From Tetradesmus obliquus (Eukaryota; Chlorophyta; Chlorophyceae; Sphaeropleales; Scenedesmaceae), in NCBI GenBank assembly GCA_030272155.1, contig CP126198.1:186001-250000 (forward strand): 64,000 bases of DNA, in the 5' to 3' direction. The notes beneath the pieces are model-generated. The model did not search any database. It was given only the letters and a program-made list of their open reading frames with translations, and was not told the origin of the DNA. Below are positions 14,957-25,400 of the stretch, piece by piece. Every line of letters starts with the position of its first letter. The stretch's first letter is position 1. The translations under genes and the position numbers were made by a program.

Positions 14957-15710
14957 GTTGACGTGGCAGGGTGGGTGGCAGCGCAGCAGGGAGCGCTGGC
15001 ATCACAAGGGAGACGAAAGCGGCAACTGCACAACATGCACTGTCGATCCTTTCGGTTGGCAGTCCGACAGCTCAAGCAGCAAGCTACACCAGCCATGGAA
15101 CGGCATGCCGTGACACTGCACAGCCTGCACTGCCAGCATCTTGCACCTGAAGCGCTAGGGTTGCTAAGTAGCGCAGCTGTACCTGCTGGCTTTGCTCTGT
15201 CATTTTCCACTGCTTGCTGGTGTGACAACACTGCCACTGCTGCTGCCGCACCTTGCACGCGTGCTGTGCCACGCGCTTGGATGAAGGCTGCTGTGGCAGG
15301 GCCTGGGGACAGCCACAGCACAAAGTGCAGCGCCCGGGCCAGTGCTGGCCACTGCGCCTCAGCTGCAAGCCTGGGCAGGCCATCAGCAAGCTGCTCGACG
15401 GCCTAGTTGAAAAGATACAGACAAGTACAACAGAAACACAAAACAAATTGTGAGCACATGAGCCCAGCTGGGTCTAGCTGGGGTGTGGGACCACCAACAA
15501 GTGCCCAGCGCTGCTGCTAGCTGTCCTGCATGGGCCAAAGCCAAGCAGCACCTTGCGCATGACTTCATCCGGCTCCGTGGCCCGAGGTGACTGTATCCGA
15601 GGTGTCTTAGACGCAGTTTTGACCAGCTTAAGAGGCAGCAAGCCACCCAAGCAGAGTGCACCAGGTGGTTTGTGCACCACTGAGGTGGCATCTTGCTGTG
15701 TTTCGGACAT
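1..15710 (-). CDS. Large armadillo-repeat protein, 5' part (3' end beyond the window)
   Basis: The start ATG at 15710 sits in a good context (CCACCATGTC). Phase-compatible exons are 15552-15710, 15252-15402, 14786-14916, 14142-14322, 13631-13725, 13173-13333, 11310-11647, 10484-10833, 10047-10169, 8988-9815, 8422-8538, 7640-7914, 7199-7358, 1612-1737 and <1-1189, all bounded by GT-AG. They give at least 1,460 residues. The last exon is open to the left edge. Successive exons encode Leu/Ala-rich helical blocks typical of ARM/HEAT solenoids (for example ALVALEVLLSP, LLPLLVHLLRSS, AAAQTLGVLAQND), interrupted by long Ser/Gln/Ala low-complexity loops. ARM solenoids usually bind protein partners. 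I do not recognise a specific family, and no catalytic domain is visible. One small extra exon may exist near 1215-1400 but its phase does not fit. The satellite-bearing intron lies between 1738 and 7198. Confidence 0.72.
1823..7012. repeat. Intronic satellite array, ~188-bp monomer, ~27 copies
   Basis: A head-to-tail array of 187-189-bp units, each with a CTGCAGGGTGTGAC box, a CGCGCCGCTTGCCTGTGAACG box and an AT-richer half (ATTAGCAAAAATGATTTAGG). Units are most alike between about 2200 and 6300 and decay at both ends, as expected from unequal exchange. There is higher-order structure: about 3474-4597 is repeated at 4598-5721 (period 1,124 bp, six monomers), and a 567-bp trimer period is seen around 5231/5798. 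Both flanks are exons of the minus-strand ARM gene, so the array sits inside one intron. Confidence 0.95.
7917..7980. repeat. (CAG)n followed by (AAG)n microsatellite at a 3' splice site
   Basis: An uninterrupted CAG run followed by AAG triplets. On the minus (coding) strand it reads (CTT)n(CTG)n-CAG and leads straight into the exon beginning at 7914, so it stands where the polypyrimidine tract and acceptor should be. Confidence 0.9.
11640..12440. repeat. ~392-bp tandem triplication containing the start of ARM-gene exon 7
   Basis: Three successive copies begin near 11640, 12032 and 12420 (period about 392 bp). They carry the acceptor and first ~180 nt of the exon at 11310-11647 (MAADDAAMR, RLIPLLVGQLHLDIHSM). 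Only the leftmost copy continues into the full exon, so the other two lie in the upstream intron. The copies differ by scattered substitutions and end in CAG runs. Confidence 0.85.
12460..12790. repeat. (CAG)n tracts and a ~170-bp duplicated intronic block
   Basis: The segment starting CAGCGCCAGAGACAAACTG occurs near 12507 and again near 12677. Each copy is followed by a further degenerate exon-7-edge copy (GCCATGACGTGCAGGCACCTG) and a long CAG run. Confidence 0.8.
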
Positions 15711-16258
15711 GGTGGCAACAGATCAAACGTACTATAATCAACCTGTTTTGATCAGCCAAAGGGCCAGTGAAGCTGCTGCTTAAAGGTGCCCATAACTGAT
15801 TCGGGAGGAATGGTGTTGAACACTGGATCAGACGAGACTGGCCGTTGTCGTCGGCCACACCGTTTCCAGGTTTTCAGGATGCAGCATGCGTTGAAACGAG
15901 ACAGGTTGCGTGCGAGGCCCAGACCCTAACCTTGACACCAAAGAACAGCACGTCTGTCTGTCGTCTGCTCGCATTGTTTCAACCCGTGCTTCTGTGCACC
16001 CGCTGTCACTTTTGCTTTCACCGAAGACTTTTAACTTGTTCTTGTCGCCAGCATCGCTGTCGCTGCAACAGCTATTACTCATCAGACGTGTTCGACGTGT
16101 CTGCGGCAATTCTTGGGCGCAATTTCCTGCTTACGGCAGCTTTAAGACATTTAAATAGTACTTGAAAGCCTTACCGGGCAGCAGAGCTTGGTTTGCAGTG
16201 AACACACCACACCTATCCCTCGAAGTCTAGAGTCTTCTTTGCCGCGATCGCGCTCACC
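15711..16258. promoter_or_regulatory. Divergent intergenic region, ARM gene (-) and SR-type gene (+)
   Basis: This 548-bp gap separates two opposing start codons, so it must hold both 5' UTRs and both promoters. Base composition is noticeably less CAG-rich than the flanks. I see no convincing TATA box or repeat. Confidence 0.5.
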
Positions 16259-18785
16259 ATGTCGCGCAAGCAGTACAGCCGCTATGTTTTGGTTGTGGAC
16301 AACCTCAGCAGCAACACTCCCTCATCAGGTGGGCTGCTGGCGCTGGGAAGAGCAGCAGTACCAGCGACAGCAGGAGTAGCAGCGACAGCGCAGCTGGCAG
16401 GCGTGCATTTCACCCACCGCTGCCATGGTTAGCACCTTTACACCTTCCTGTGTACATCTTTTGCGTTAGCAGCGCCTCTGGCACCGCTGCAGGTCTATAA
16501 TCATGCTGCTGCCACCGCTGCAGCCACCTGCTTGTCATGACCCATGCATGGGGAATCGCCTTACGCCTCGCCTGTGTTGCCTGCTGTTCCCGCCTGCTTT
16601 CCTGCAAGCAGACATCCAGTATGAGTTTGAGATGGCAGGCAAGGTGCTGCACGTGACCCGCGACTATAAGGCGCGCGCCGCACTGGTGGAGTTTGACAGG
16701 TACGGTAGCCACTATTCTACTGCAATAGCAGCAGGCGTTGCGCATTGCTGTCCCGCAATGGTGTGGTGCAATGGTGCGGTGTATGATAGCTGCTGTCTTT
16801 CACCGACCCTGCTAGGAGTGAAGGATCAGAAAGTTGAAGCGTGCGGCATTTGGAGCGAACACAGTCGGCACACTGGCAGATAGATTGCCAGTAGGTTTTT
16901 TAAGACAGCTTGTGTTGGCCGCTTTCGCATTGCACTGTGCCAGCATTGCAGTGCAGTGCTCTAGCAATCCATGCTGTGTGCTGTGCGGCTGGTCGAACCT
17001 GCTCCTTTTTGGTTGGCTGTTGCACCAGCTGCAGCGCGCCCTAGCCAAGACGTGCACAAGCAACCTGCCTGCATCCACCTCCTTCCGGCCACCACCACCT
17101 CGCCTCATCAAGCCGGCTGAGCAAGACTGCAGCAAGCCGCGCCTGCAGGTCCTGATCATGCGCAGCGGAATGCAGCATGCTGTTGCTTTGGCGATTGTAG
17201 ATATGTGGTCAAGTGTGTGCTCTACATGTTATATGCTGAAGTAGTACAAGGTTCCAAATGTTACTCCCCACAAGCCACACCTCTTGACATCAGCACCGTT
17301 TTTTTTTTTAATTACTGGGGCGGTACAGTTGAAGAGGCTTGCCTTCTCTTCTGGCACATGCTTTGCTTTGTGTAACGGATGTCCCTGTTGCTTTGAGATG
17401 TACAGCCCACTGCAGCAGCACCAACCACCTCCATCCCGCTGTGTGCGCAGCACTGTTGTTGCTCTCGGCTGCGCCTGACTGCCCTGCCTGGCTGGTGCCC
17501 TGCTTTGCTGCGCTACGTGGTGCCTCTTGACTCTATGCATTGCAGGTCATCTGATGCCAAGTACGCATGGGACAAGATGGGTGAGTACCTGCAGCACTGC
17601 TGCTAGTAGCATTTGCTTTCTAGTGCTGCCATGTGCTCAGCACATGGCTCATACAAGCTAGCTGGCTGCATTCACCAGTCTGATGTGTCAGCAATGTCCC
17701 CTGCTCCTGCTGCAGCGCCACATGCATGCTGCTGCCTAGGGAACCGCTTGCACACACAGCATTGCATCCTCTTCGACCCCGCGGCCCATTCCGACAAACT
17801 GCATGTGCTGTGGCCCTGCTGCATGTGCTGTGGCCCTGCCGCGGTCATGCTTCTTTTCTTTTCCCTTCTCCGCGCAGACGGCTTCAAGATGGATGGCCGC
17901 CGCTGGAAGGTGGACTGGGCGTCCCGTGCTGACTTTGAGCTGTTTGGCTGGCGCTGGACGGAAGGGCGCTCACCCTCACCACGCAGGTGAGGCGCTGACT
18001 CTTATGTTCTTGGGCTGGCTGGCTGGCAGGCATATGTGCAACATCAGCATGTGTCTGAGGACATGCAGGCAACTGCTGCTTGCTTTGATATGTGCAGGCT
18101 TGGAGGAGGCCACAGCCACATGGTGTGTTTGACTGTGGACTGTTGGCTGGCGTTGTGGGCGCACAGCCGCTGCGCCAGCACTGGAAGTGGTTGCGGGAGC
18201 AGCGCTTGGCGGCTGCTGGCGCTGGCATGGTGTCTGTGCATGCGTGCTGCTGCTATGATGTGGCTGTTTGGACCTGGCGCTTCCTGTCTGCGTGTTACCT
18301 GGCTCCGTGGAAAGGCTGCAGGAAAGGCTGCAGGAACCCAAGCTTGCTGCGTGTGTTTGCTTTGTTTCCCCTTCATCCTGCGTCCATGCCCGGCTTGCAT
18401 ATGCGCGGCAGGCGCTCACGCTCCCGCTCCCCTGCCACCCCCCACGACAAGGACCTCAAGCGCCACAACAGCCACTCTCTGTGTATCTCTGCTTGCTGCT
18501 TGTCTCTTGGATGCTTGCGCGCCTTTGCAAATGATTTATTCAATGATTGTGTAACAAGCTTGCTGCTTGTGTTTGCTCTGCTCCCCATGCATCCTGCGTC
18601 CATGCGTGGCCTGCATGCGCACGGCATTTGGCGCCTTGCTACTGCTGCATACGGCCAGGCGCTCACGCTCCCGCTCCCCTGCCACCCCCCATGACAAGGA
18701 CCTCAAGCGCCACAACAGCCACTCCCCGGAGCGGGCGCGATCACTGTCGCCAGACCAGGCAAGGCGTGGCAGCCCCAGCCAGTGA
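16259..18785 (+). CDS. SR-type splicing protein with one RRM and a short RS tail
   Basis: Five exons (16259-16328, 16612-16699, 17546-17580, 17878-17986, 18659-18785) join in phase to 142 residues. An N-terminal RRM is recognisable. RNP2 is YVLVVDNLS (about residue 8), RNP1-like is ARAALVEFD (about residue 45), and the terminal strand is WKVDWA. The C-terminal third is Arg/Ser/Pro-rich (RRSRSRSP, SPERARSLSP), as in SR proteins, which bind pre-mRNA and recruit the spliceosome in the nucleus. The start was chosen because the RRM begins within seven residues of it and the context is CACCATGTCG. The protein is shorter than most plant SR proteins. A near copy of the last exon's start (about 18411-18479) lies in the final intron and could act as an alternative exon. 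The exact SR subfamily is not resolved. Confidence 0.85.
18340..18725 (+). repeat. Tandem duplication of the last SR-gene exon start with its upstream intron
   Basis: The block at about 18340-18480 recurs at about 18560-18725. It comprises intron sequence (GCTTGCTGC...TTTGCT), the acceptor, and the first ~68 nt of exon 5. The upstream copy keeps an acceptor AG and runs in frame until TCTCTGTGTAT, where it diverges. Confidence 0.85.
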
Positions 18786-20817
18786 GGACGGCAGCAGCAG
18801 GGACCACTACTACGACTGAGCGGACGGTTTTGATGGTTTCTGATGGTTTCTGATGGTGATGCAGTGTGATTGCCGGTGCTGCGGTTGTGTGTGTCACATT
18901 GCAGCTGACGTGGGCTGCTGATGGAGCGCGTGTGTGCGCGGGTAGAACCGGGTTTTGCTGGCAGCACCACTGCTGTTGGCAGTTGTGTGCCAGGAGCTGC
19001 TGCAGGCATCGTTTGCCTGCTGGATGAGAGTGGTTTTCTAGTGTGTTGGCTGCAGTCAGCGTGCATGCATTTTTGCACCGCTGTGTTCACGGCCTTGATG
19101 CGGGGTTGGTGTGGCAAGCACGTACTGTACAGCGCCTGGTTTCTGCTGGTGTTGCAGCTGTGGGATACTCCAATGCTGTGCTGCACGCCAGCTGGGCAGC
19201 ATTGCAGGAGTGGTTACTAGTGGCTTGTTGAGGAGAGGGCTATGCTGAGTTATGGGGGGCGGGTATTGTTCCACTTGGCAGGTTCTCGCTGCCATGTGGC
19301 TTTACAGGTTTCTGTGTAGCCGCTGCTCCACACTCTTTGTCAAAGTGTTGCGGGGCGAGATGTTGTTGCAGCGCTGTGTGCGTTGCACAGGTTATTAATG
19401 CACTATTAGCTGAAATGGCTTTGCCTGAAGCAGGTTACATCTGCAGCTGCAGCCCGGCCTTGTGTCAAGGTTGTTGCCAGCTGAATCCTGTGGTGTCGGC
19501 AGGCAGATCGTCTGTTGCTCACTACCACCTGCGAGCTAAGGTTGCTTGCGTGTTTGCCGTTCTTGGTGGGATTCAATGCCACCAGTACATACAAATATGT
19601 TACGTTTCAAAGTATGCGTGTTATTGTTATGCGGGCCATCCACATGGTCCTGTCTTGTTGCGGATGAAAGCTGTGCAGGCAGCTGCTCATGGCAAGCTGG
19701 TTGCAGCTTTGCACTGTGTGTTGACTACTGTGGAGCGCAGATGCAGCAGGCGCATCCTGGACGCCTGGAGGCACCCGCTGTAACTGTTGTCTGCGACCCA
19801 GGTATTTTTGCCAGCTGTTACAGTCCCTAGGAACATTCGGGAGAACACTGGCCTCACATGGACATGCCATGATTTGTATCCAGACTGCAGGCAATCAGCA
19901 ATCTCTGAAAGCTGGCGGCACCAGCAAATCATCGATCAGATTGACAGCTGCAGCCCACGTCGCCACCACAAGCATTTGCGCACTTCTGACATATGCTGTA
20001 TGCACTGCTGTGCCAGGGGGTAGCATCACCTGGCGGCGCATGCAGCACAACAAGACAGCAGCACTGAAATAGAACCACACTACAAGAAAAGGAGCGGCCT
20101 CACTGAGGCCATTGGCAATGGCTAGGTCGTTGTGCCATGCGCTAAGTACACTGCGGTAACTACCTGCACATCGTGCTCTGAAAATCAGCCGCTGCGACGT
20201 GAGGGCTGCGCTCTGAGCACTTGTTTACTCGACAATCAAGGAACAGCAGCGCAGCTGCATCCACTCGCCAACAGGACACACCACGGCAATGCACCCGACT
20301 CCCAGGCTAAAACACACTAGCTCCCTCGTTGCTATCCGCACTGGGCAACCACAAAGGCCAGGCCAGGCCTGCTCTGCATGTGCGCAACAGCATGCAAGCA
20401 CCCACGCTTCCAGCAGATGACCGCCAGTGCAAAGCTGCCAACGACAGCAGATGTCTGCGCCACACATGCAATCCTGGATGGCACAGTGCGCTGCACATGC
20501 ATCCAGTCAATACCGATGCGTCACAGTTGTGTGGGACAGCAATTGTGGTGGTGCAGGGCCCGCATGAGCAGCCAGCAGCAGCCGCAGCAGCCCATTACAC
20601 CCTCCAGAACCACACAACAGCCCTCCACAAACCTGCCAGATACCTGCTGCATGCAGCCACAACGCCACAGTACCCAACACACACAGGATCCATCTGCCAG
20701 CCTGCCACCTGCAGCAACATGCCATCGGCACTGTTCAACACAACCCCTAAACCATGCAGCAGAGCAACCACCAGGCAGCGACAACAGCACCAACCCCTAC
20801 CAGATTATACCACAGCC
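18786..20817. other. Convergent intergenic region between the SR gene and delta-COP
   Basis: About 2.0 kb between two convergent stop codons, holding both 3' UTRs. Only short ORFs without recognisable domains are present. A TGTAA-type signal on the minus strand (TTACA near 20593) is a possible delta-COP polyadenylation signal. I see no other structure. Confidence 0.5.
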
Positions 20818-22376
20818 TCACACCACGTGGTAGCCGGCCGTGCTCATGCCGCGCTTCTGCCCAAACTTGACCGGCTGCCCCGTCTGCGTGCTGCTCACGC
20901 CCTCAATCGCAATGTCGCAGAAGGTCTTGCTGCTGCTGAAGGACACCTCAATCGGGTACAGCGCGTCAGGGTCGCAGGCGGGCACCACAAACTCCATGCT
21001 GCCCGAGCGGTTGGTGTTGTCGATGAGGTCGATGCTCCACAGCAGCGCGCCGCGCCGGCTGTCGTAGCGCCAGTCGCCGTCCACCTGTGGCAAAAGAAAC
21101 AAAGCAGGAGCAGCAGCAGATGCACTGAGTCAGACGCTGTCGTAGCGCCAGTCGACGTCCACGTGCGGAGCAGTGATAGCAGCAGCAGCAGCAGCAGGTA
21201 CAGCAGAGTGCAGCAGACAGGTTAGAATGCATTAACTCTGATGCTGTCATAGCGCCAGTCGTCGTCCACCTGCGGCATGCAACGCAGACGTGACAGGCAG
21301 ATGGATTTGGTGACTGGCGGTGCACCTTTAGAGTGAAAGGCACGGGTAACGCAAGCACTGTACGGCACTGCAGCGACACGTGTCCCACGACACACCAACA
21401 CCCAATCATTGAGGTTTTGGTGAATCCTGCGCTGCCAGGAGCTGCGGTGGTGCTGTACAGTGCTTGCGTCACCCGGCCCTGCTGTGGCAGAAACTCGTAC
21501 CGCCCTTGCGCAGCAGCAGGAATGATCACAATCAGCACAGCCTGCTGTCTTGCGCGCACTTGTCTGACCGCACATTCTCAACCACCAATTCATATGCGAC
21601 TCTCGCGTCGGGCGCACACACGCACCTGGTTGACCTGAGGTGCGTGGCTCATGTGTGGCAGGGGAATCGCAATCACCACGCGCTCCAGGTCATAATCCAC
21701 GGCGCTCTCGTACTCCATGTTCACGTAGCATTCAAAGCCTGGACACAGCCTGCTGCCTCAACACACATATTTGACCGCACACACATCACTGACCGCACAT
21801 GACTACACAGCACTCACAGCCAGAACACAGCCTGCTGCCTCAACGTACAGATTTGACCGCACACACATCTATGACCGCAGATATAACATGCCGCACCTGG
21901 TTGACCTGCGGCGCGTGGCTCATGTGTGGCAGCGGGATGGCAATCACCACGCGCTCCAGATCATAATCCACTGCGCTCTCGTACTCCACGTTCACGTAGC
22001 ACTCGGAGCTGGAACACAGCCTGCTGCCACAATGTATACATATTTGACCGCACACACATCTCTGATCGCATATGTTCGCACACCACTTACAGCCAGAACA
22101 AAGCCTGCTGCCTCAACGTACATGTGCGACCGTGCACACATCTGTGAGCACAGATATATAACATGACGCACCTGGTTGACCTGCGGCGCGTGGCTCATGT
22201 GCGGCAGGGGGATCGCAATCACCACGCGCTCCAGATCATACTCCACTGCACTCTCGTACTCCATGTTCACGTAGCACTCGGAGCCGCTTGCGGAGGGCCA
22301 GCACGACAGCGTGAGCGGCACCAGCGACTCGTCGCGGCTCTGGAAGCGCCACTTGAGCACGCCCAGCTCGCTGCCT

Positions 22377-22412
<36 letters not shown>

Positions 22413-25400
22413 GCAGCAGCCATTCACGAGTCGTTGTGTGATGTGGGTAAGCGTTACCAAGGGCTGCAGATGAAAAGCATTTCCACCTGCTTGTGCAAGC
22501 AGCACATGTGGAACATGGCACGTTGCAGCCCCTTGCTGTGCTGGTAGTGAGCCGGCAATGGCGCCCCTGCACAGCATGCCCCTGGCCCACACGTGGGGAA
22601 GGGCCTGCTGGGGCTCTTGAACCCCTGCATGAACCAAACAGGAAGCTGCGCGCACCTGTGGGGAAGGGCCTGCTGGGGTCCCTGAGCCCCTGCTCTTTGA
22701 ATCAGGGGCCTCAACACGGCTACATGCCCCGGCTCTATTCTACTACTTCACTACTTTTTGCCCCTTGCATGCCCCAGGGCCGCACCTGTTGGGAAGGGCC
22801 TGCTGGGGTCCTTCAGCCCCAGCCGCATGTTGCAAATAATGTTACAGGTACAAAACGTCCTGCTCTGCCTGGCTGTCCCTGCTCAGAAGTCAGCGCACCT
22901 GTGGGGAAGGGCCTGCTGGGGTCCTTCAGCCCCAGCACACCGTTGCAAATCGAATATCAACCACAAAACACAATGCTGTGCCCTTCTTTCTGCCCGCACC
23001 TGTTGGGAAGGGCCTGCTGGGGTCCTTCAGTCTCAGCACACCGTTGCAAACCGAATTGAACCACAAAACACAATGCTGTGCCCTTCTTTCTGCCCGCACC
23101 TGTGGGGAAGGGCCTGCTGGGGTCCTTCAGTCTCAGCACACCGGTGCAAACCGAATTGAACTACAAAACACAATGCTGTGCCCTTCCTTCTGCCCGCACC
23201 TGTGGGGAAGGGCCTGCTGGGGTCCTTCAGCCCCAGCCGCATGTTGCAAATAATGTTACAGGTACAAAACGTCCTGCTCTGCCTGGCTGTCCCTGCTCGG
23301 AAGTCAGCGCACCTGTGGGGAAGGGCCTGCTGGGGTCCTTCAGTCTCAGCACACCGTTGCAAACCGAATTGAACTACAAAACACAATGCTGTGCCCTTCC
23401 TTCTGCCCGCACCTGTTGGGAAGGGCCTGCTGGGGTCCTTCAGCCCCAGCCGCATGTTGCAAATAATGTTACAGGTACAAAACGTCCTGCTCTGCCTGGC
23501 TGTCCCTGCTCAGAAGTCAGCGCACCTGTGGGGAAGGGCCTGCTGGGGTCCTTCAGCCCCAGCACACCGTTGCAAACCGAATTGAACCACAAAACACAAT
23601 GCTGTGCCCTTCTTTCTGCCCGCACCTGTTGGGAAGGGCCTGCTGGGGTCCTTCAGTCTCAGCACACCGTTGCAAACCGAATTGAACTACAAAACACAAT
23701 GCTGTGCCCTTCTTTCTGCCCGCACCTGTGGGGAAGGGCCTGCTGGGGTCCTTCAGTCTCAGCACACCGTTGCAAACCGAATTGAACCACAAAACACAAT
23801 GCTGTGCCCTTCTTTCTGCCCGCACCTGTGGGGAAGGGCCTGCTGGGGTCCTTCAGCCCCAGCACGCCATTGCCGTAGCCGGCCTTGTCGATGTTGGGGT
23901 GCGTCTTGAACTGGAAGCCGGGGTTGGCGCCCTGCCGGATCTGCGGGAGGAACAGCAGCAGCAGCAGCAGCAGCAGCAGGACAGCAGATGTTGGGGTGCG
24001 TCTTGCACTGGAAGCCGGGGGTGGCGCCCTGCCGGATCTTCGGAAGGCACAGCAGCAGCAGCGGCGGGGGGGCAGGGCAGCAGAGGGCAAGCTCACGAGC
24101 AGCTCACTCACGAGCTGAACCACGCTGCACACCAAGCCGCCGCACCTGTGCCGCCACATACGCGCCCGCGTCGCTGCCCACCACCACCGCTTACACATGA
24201 GCACTTGCACATGTAACACGTGCTACACGACAACAAACTTTGCCACCTGCGCACCTGGGCCGCCACGTATGCGTCTGCGTCGCTGCCCACCACCAGGCTC
24301 ATGGTGGCTGCTGTCAAGAGTCCAACACAAGTCACACCAAGTCCTTGATAAAGTCCTGAAAACGTACCTGTGCCGCCACGTATGCGTCTGCGTCGCTGCC
24401 CACCACCAGGCTCATGGTGGCTGCTGTCAAGAGTCCAACACAAGTCACACCAAGTCCTTGATAAAGTCCTGAAAACGTACCTGTGCCGCCACGTATGCGT
24501 CTGCGTCGCTGCCCACCACCAGGCTCATGGTGGCTGCTGTCAAGAGTCCATCACAAGTCACACCAAGTCCTTGATAAAGTCCTGAAAACGTACCTGTGCC
24601 GCCACGTATGCGTCTGCGTCGCTGCCCACCACCAGGCTCATGGTGCCCTGCACCTCCAGGCTCTCCAGGCCCCCGGTCTTGCTGAGCACCACGGTGAGCT
24701 TCTCGTCGATGCCGATGAACACGGGCTCTGCGAGATGGCAGCAGCAGCAGCAGCAGCAGCAGCGATGCGGCAGCAGGTGAGCACGGTGACAGACAGAGCA
24801 TGCTACCATGAGCTCCTCATTGATGCTGATGAACACAGGCTTTGTGTGATGGCAGCAGCGGCAAGGCAGCAGCAGCAAGGAAACAGCAGCAAGGTGGCAG
24901 CAGGTGAGCAAGGCAACAGACTGCTCAGCACCACGGTCAGCTTCTCGTCAATGCCGATGAACACAGGCTCTGTGGGATGGCAGCAGCAGCAGCAAGGCGG
25001 CAGCAGTGACAACAAGGTGACAGACTGCTCAGCACCATGGTGAGCTGGTGAGCTGCTCATCGATGCCGATGAACACGGGCTCTGATGATGGCAGCAGCAG
25101 CAGCAGCAAGGTGGCAGCAGCAGCAGGTGAGCAAGGTGACAGGCTGCTCAGCACCACGGTCAGCTTCTCGTCGATGCCGATGAAACAGGCTCTGTGGGAT
25201 GGCAGCAGCAGCAAGGCAGCAGCAGCAAGGCAGCAGCAGCAATGTGGCAGCAGCGAGGAGGCAGCAGCAGCAGCAGCAGGTGAGCAAGGTGACAGGCTGC
25301 TCAGCACGACCGTCAGCTTCTCGTCGATGCCGATGAACACGGGCTCTGTGTGATGGCAGCAGCAGCATAGTGGCAGCAGCAAGGCGGCAGCAGCAGCAGC

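Noticed and set aside
22585-23870. Regularly spaced repeats resembling a CRISPR array
   Set aside because: Repeats are exon-7-end copies with homologous, non-unique spacers in a eukaryotic intron, and no cas genes are present.
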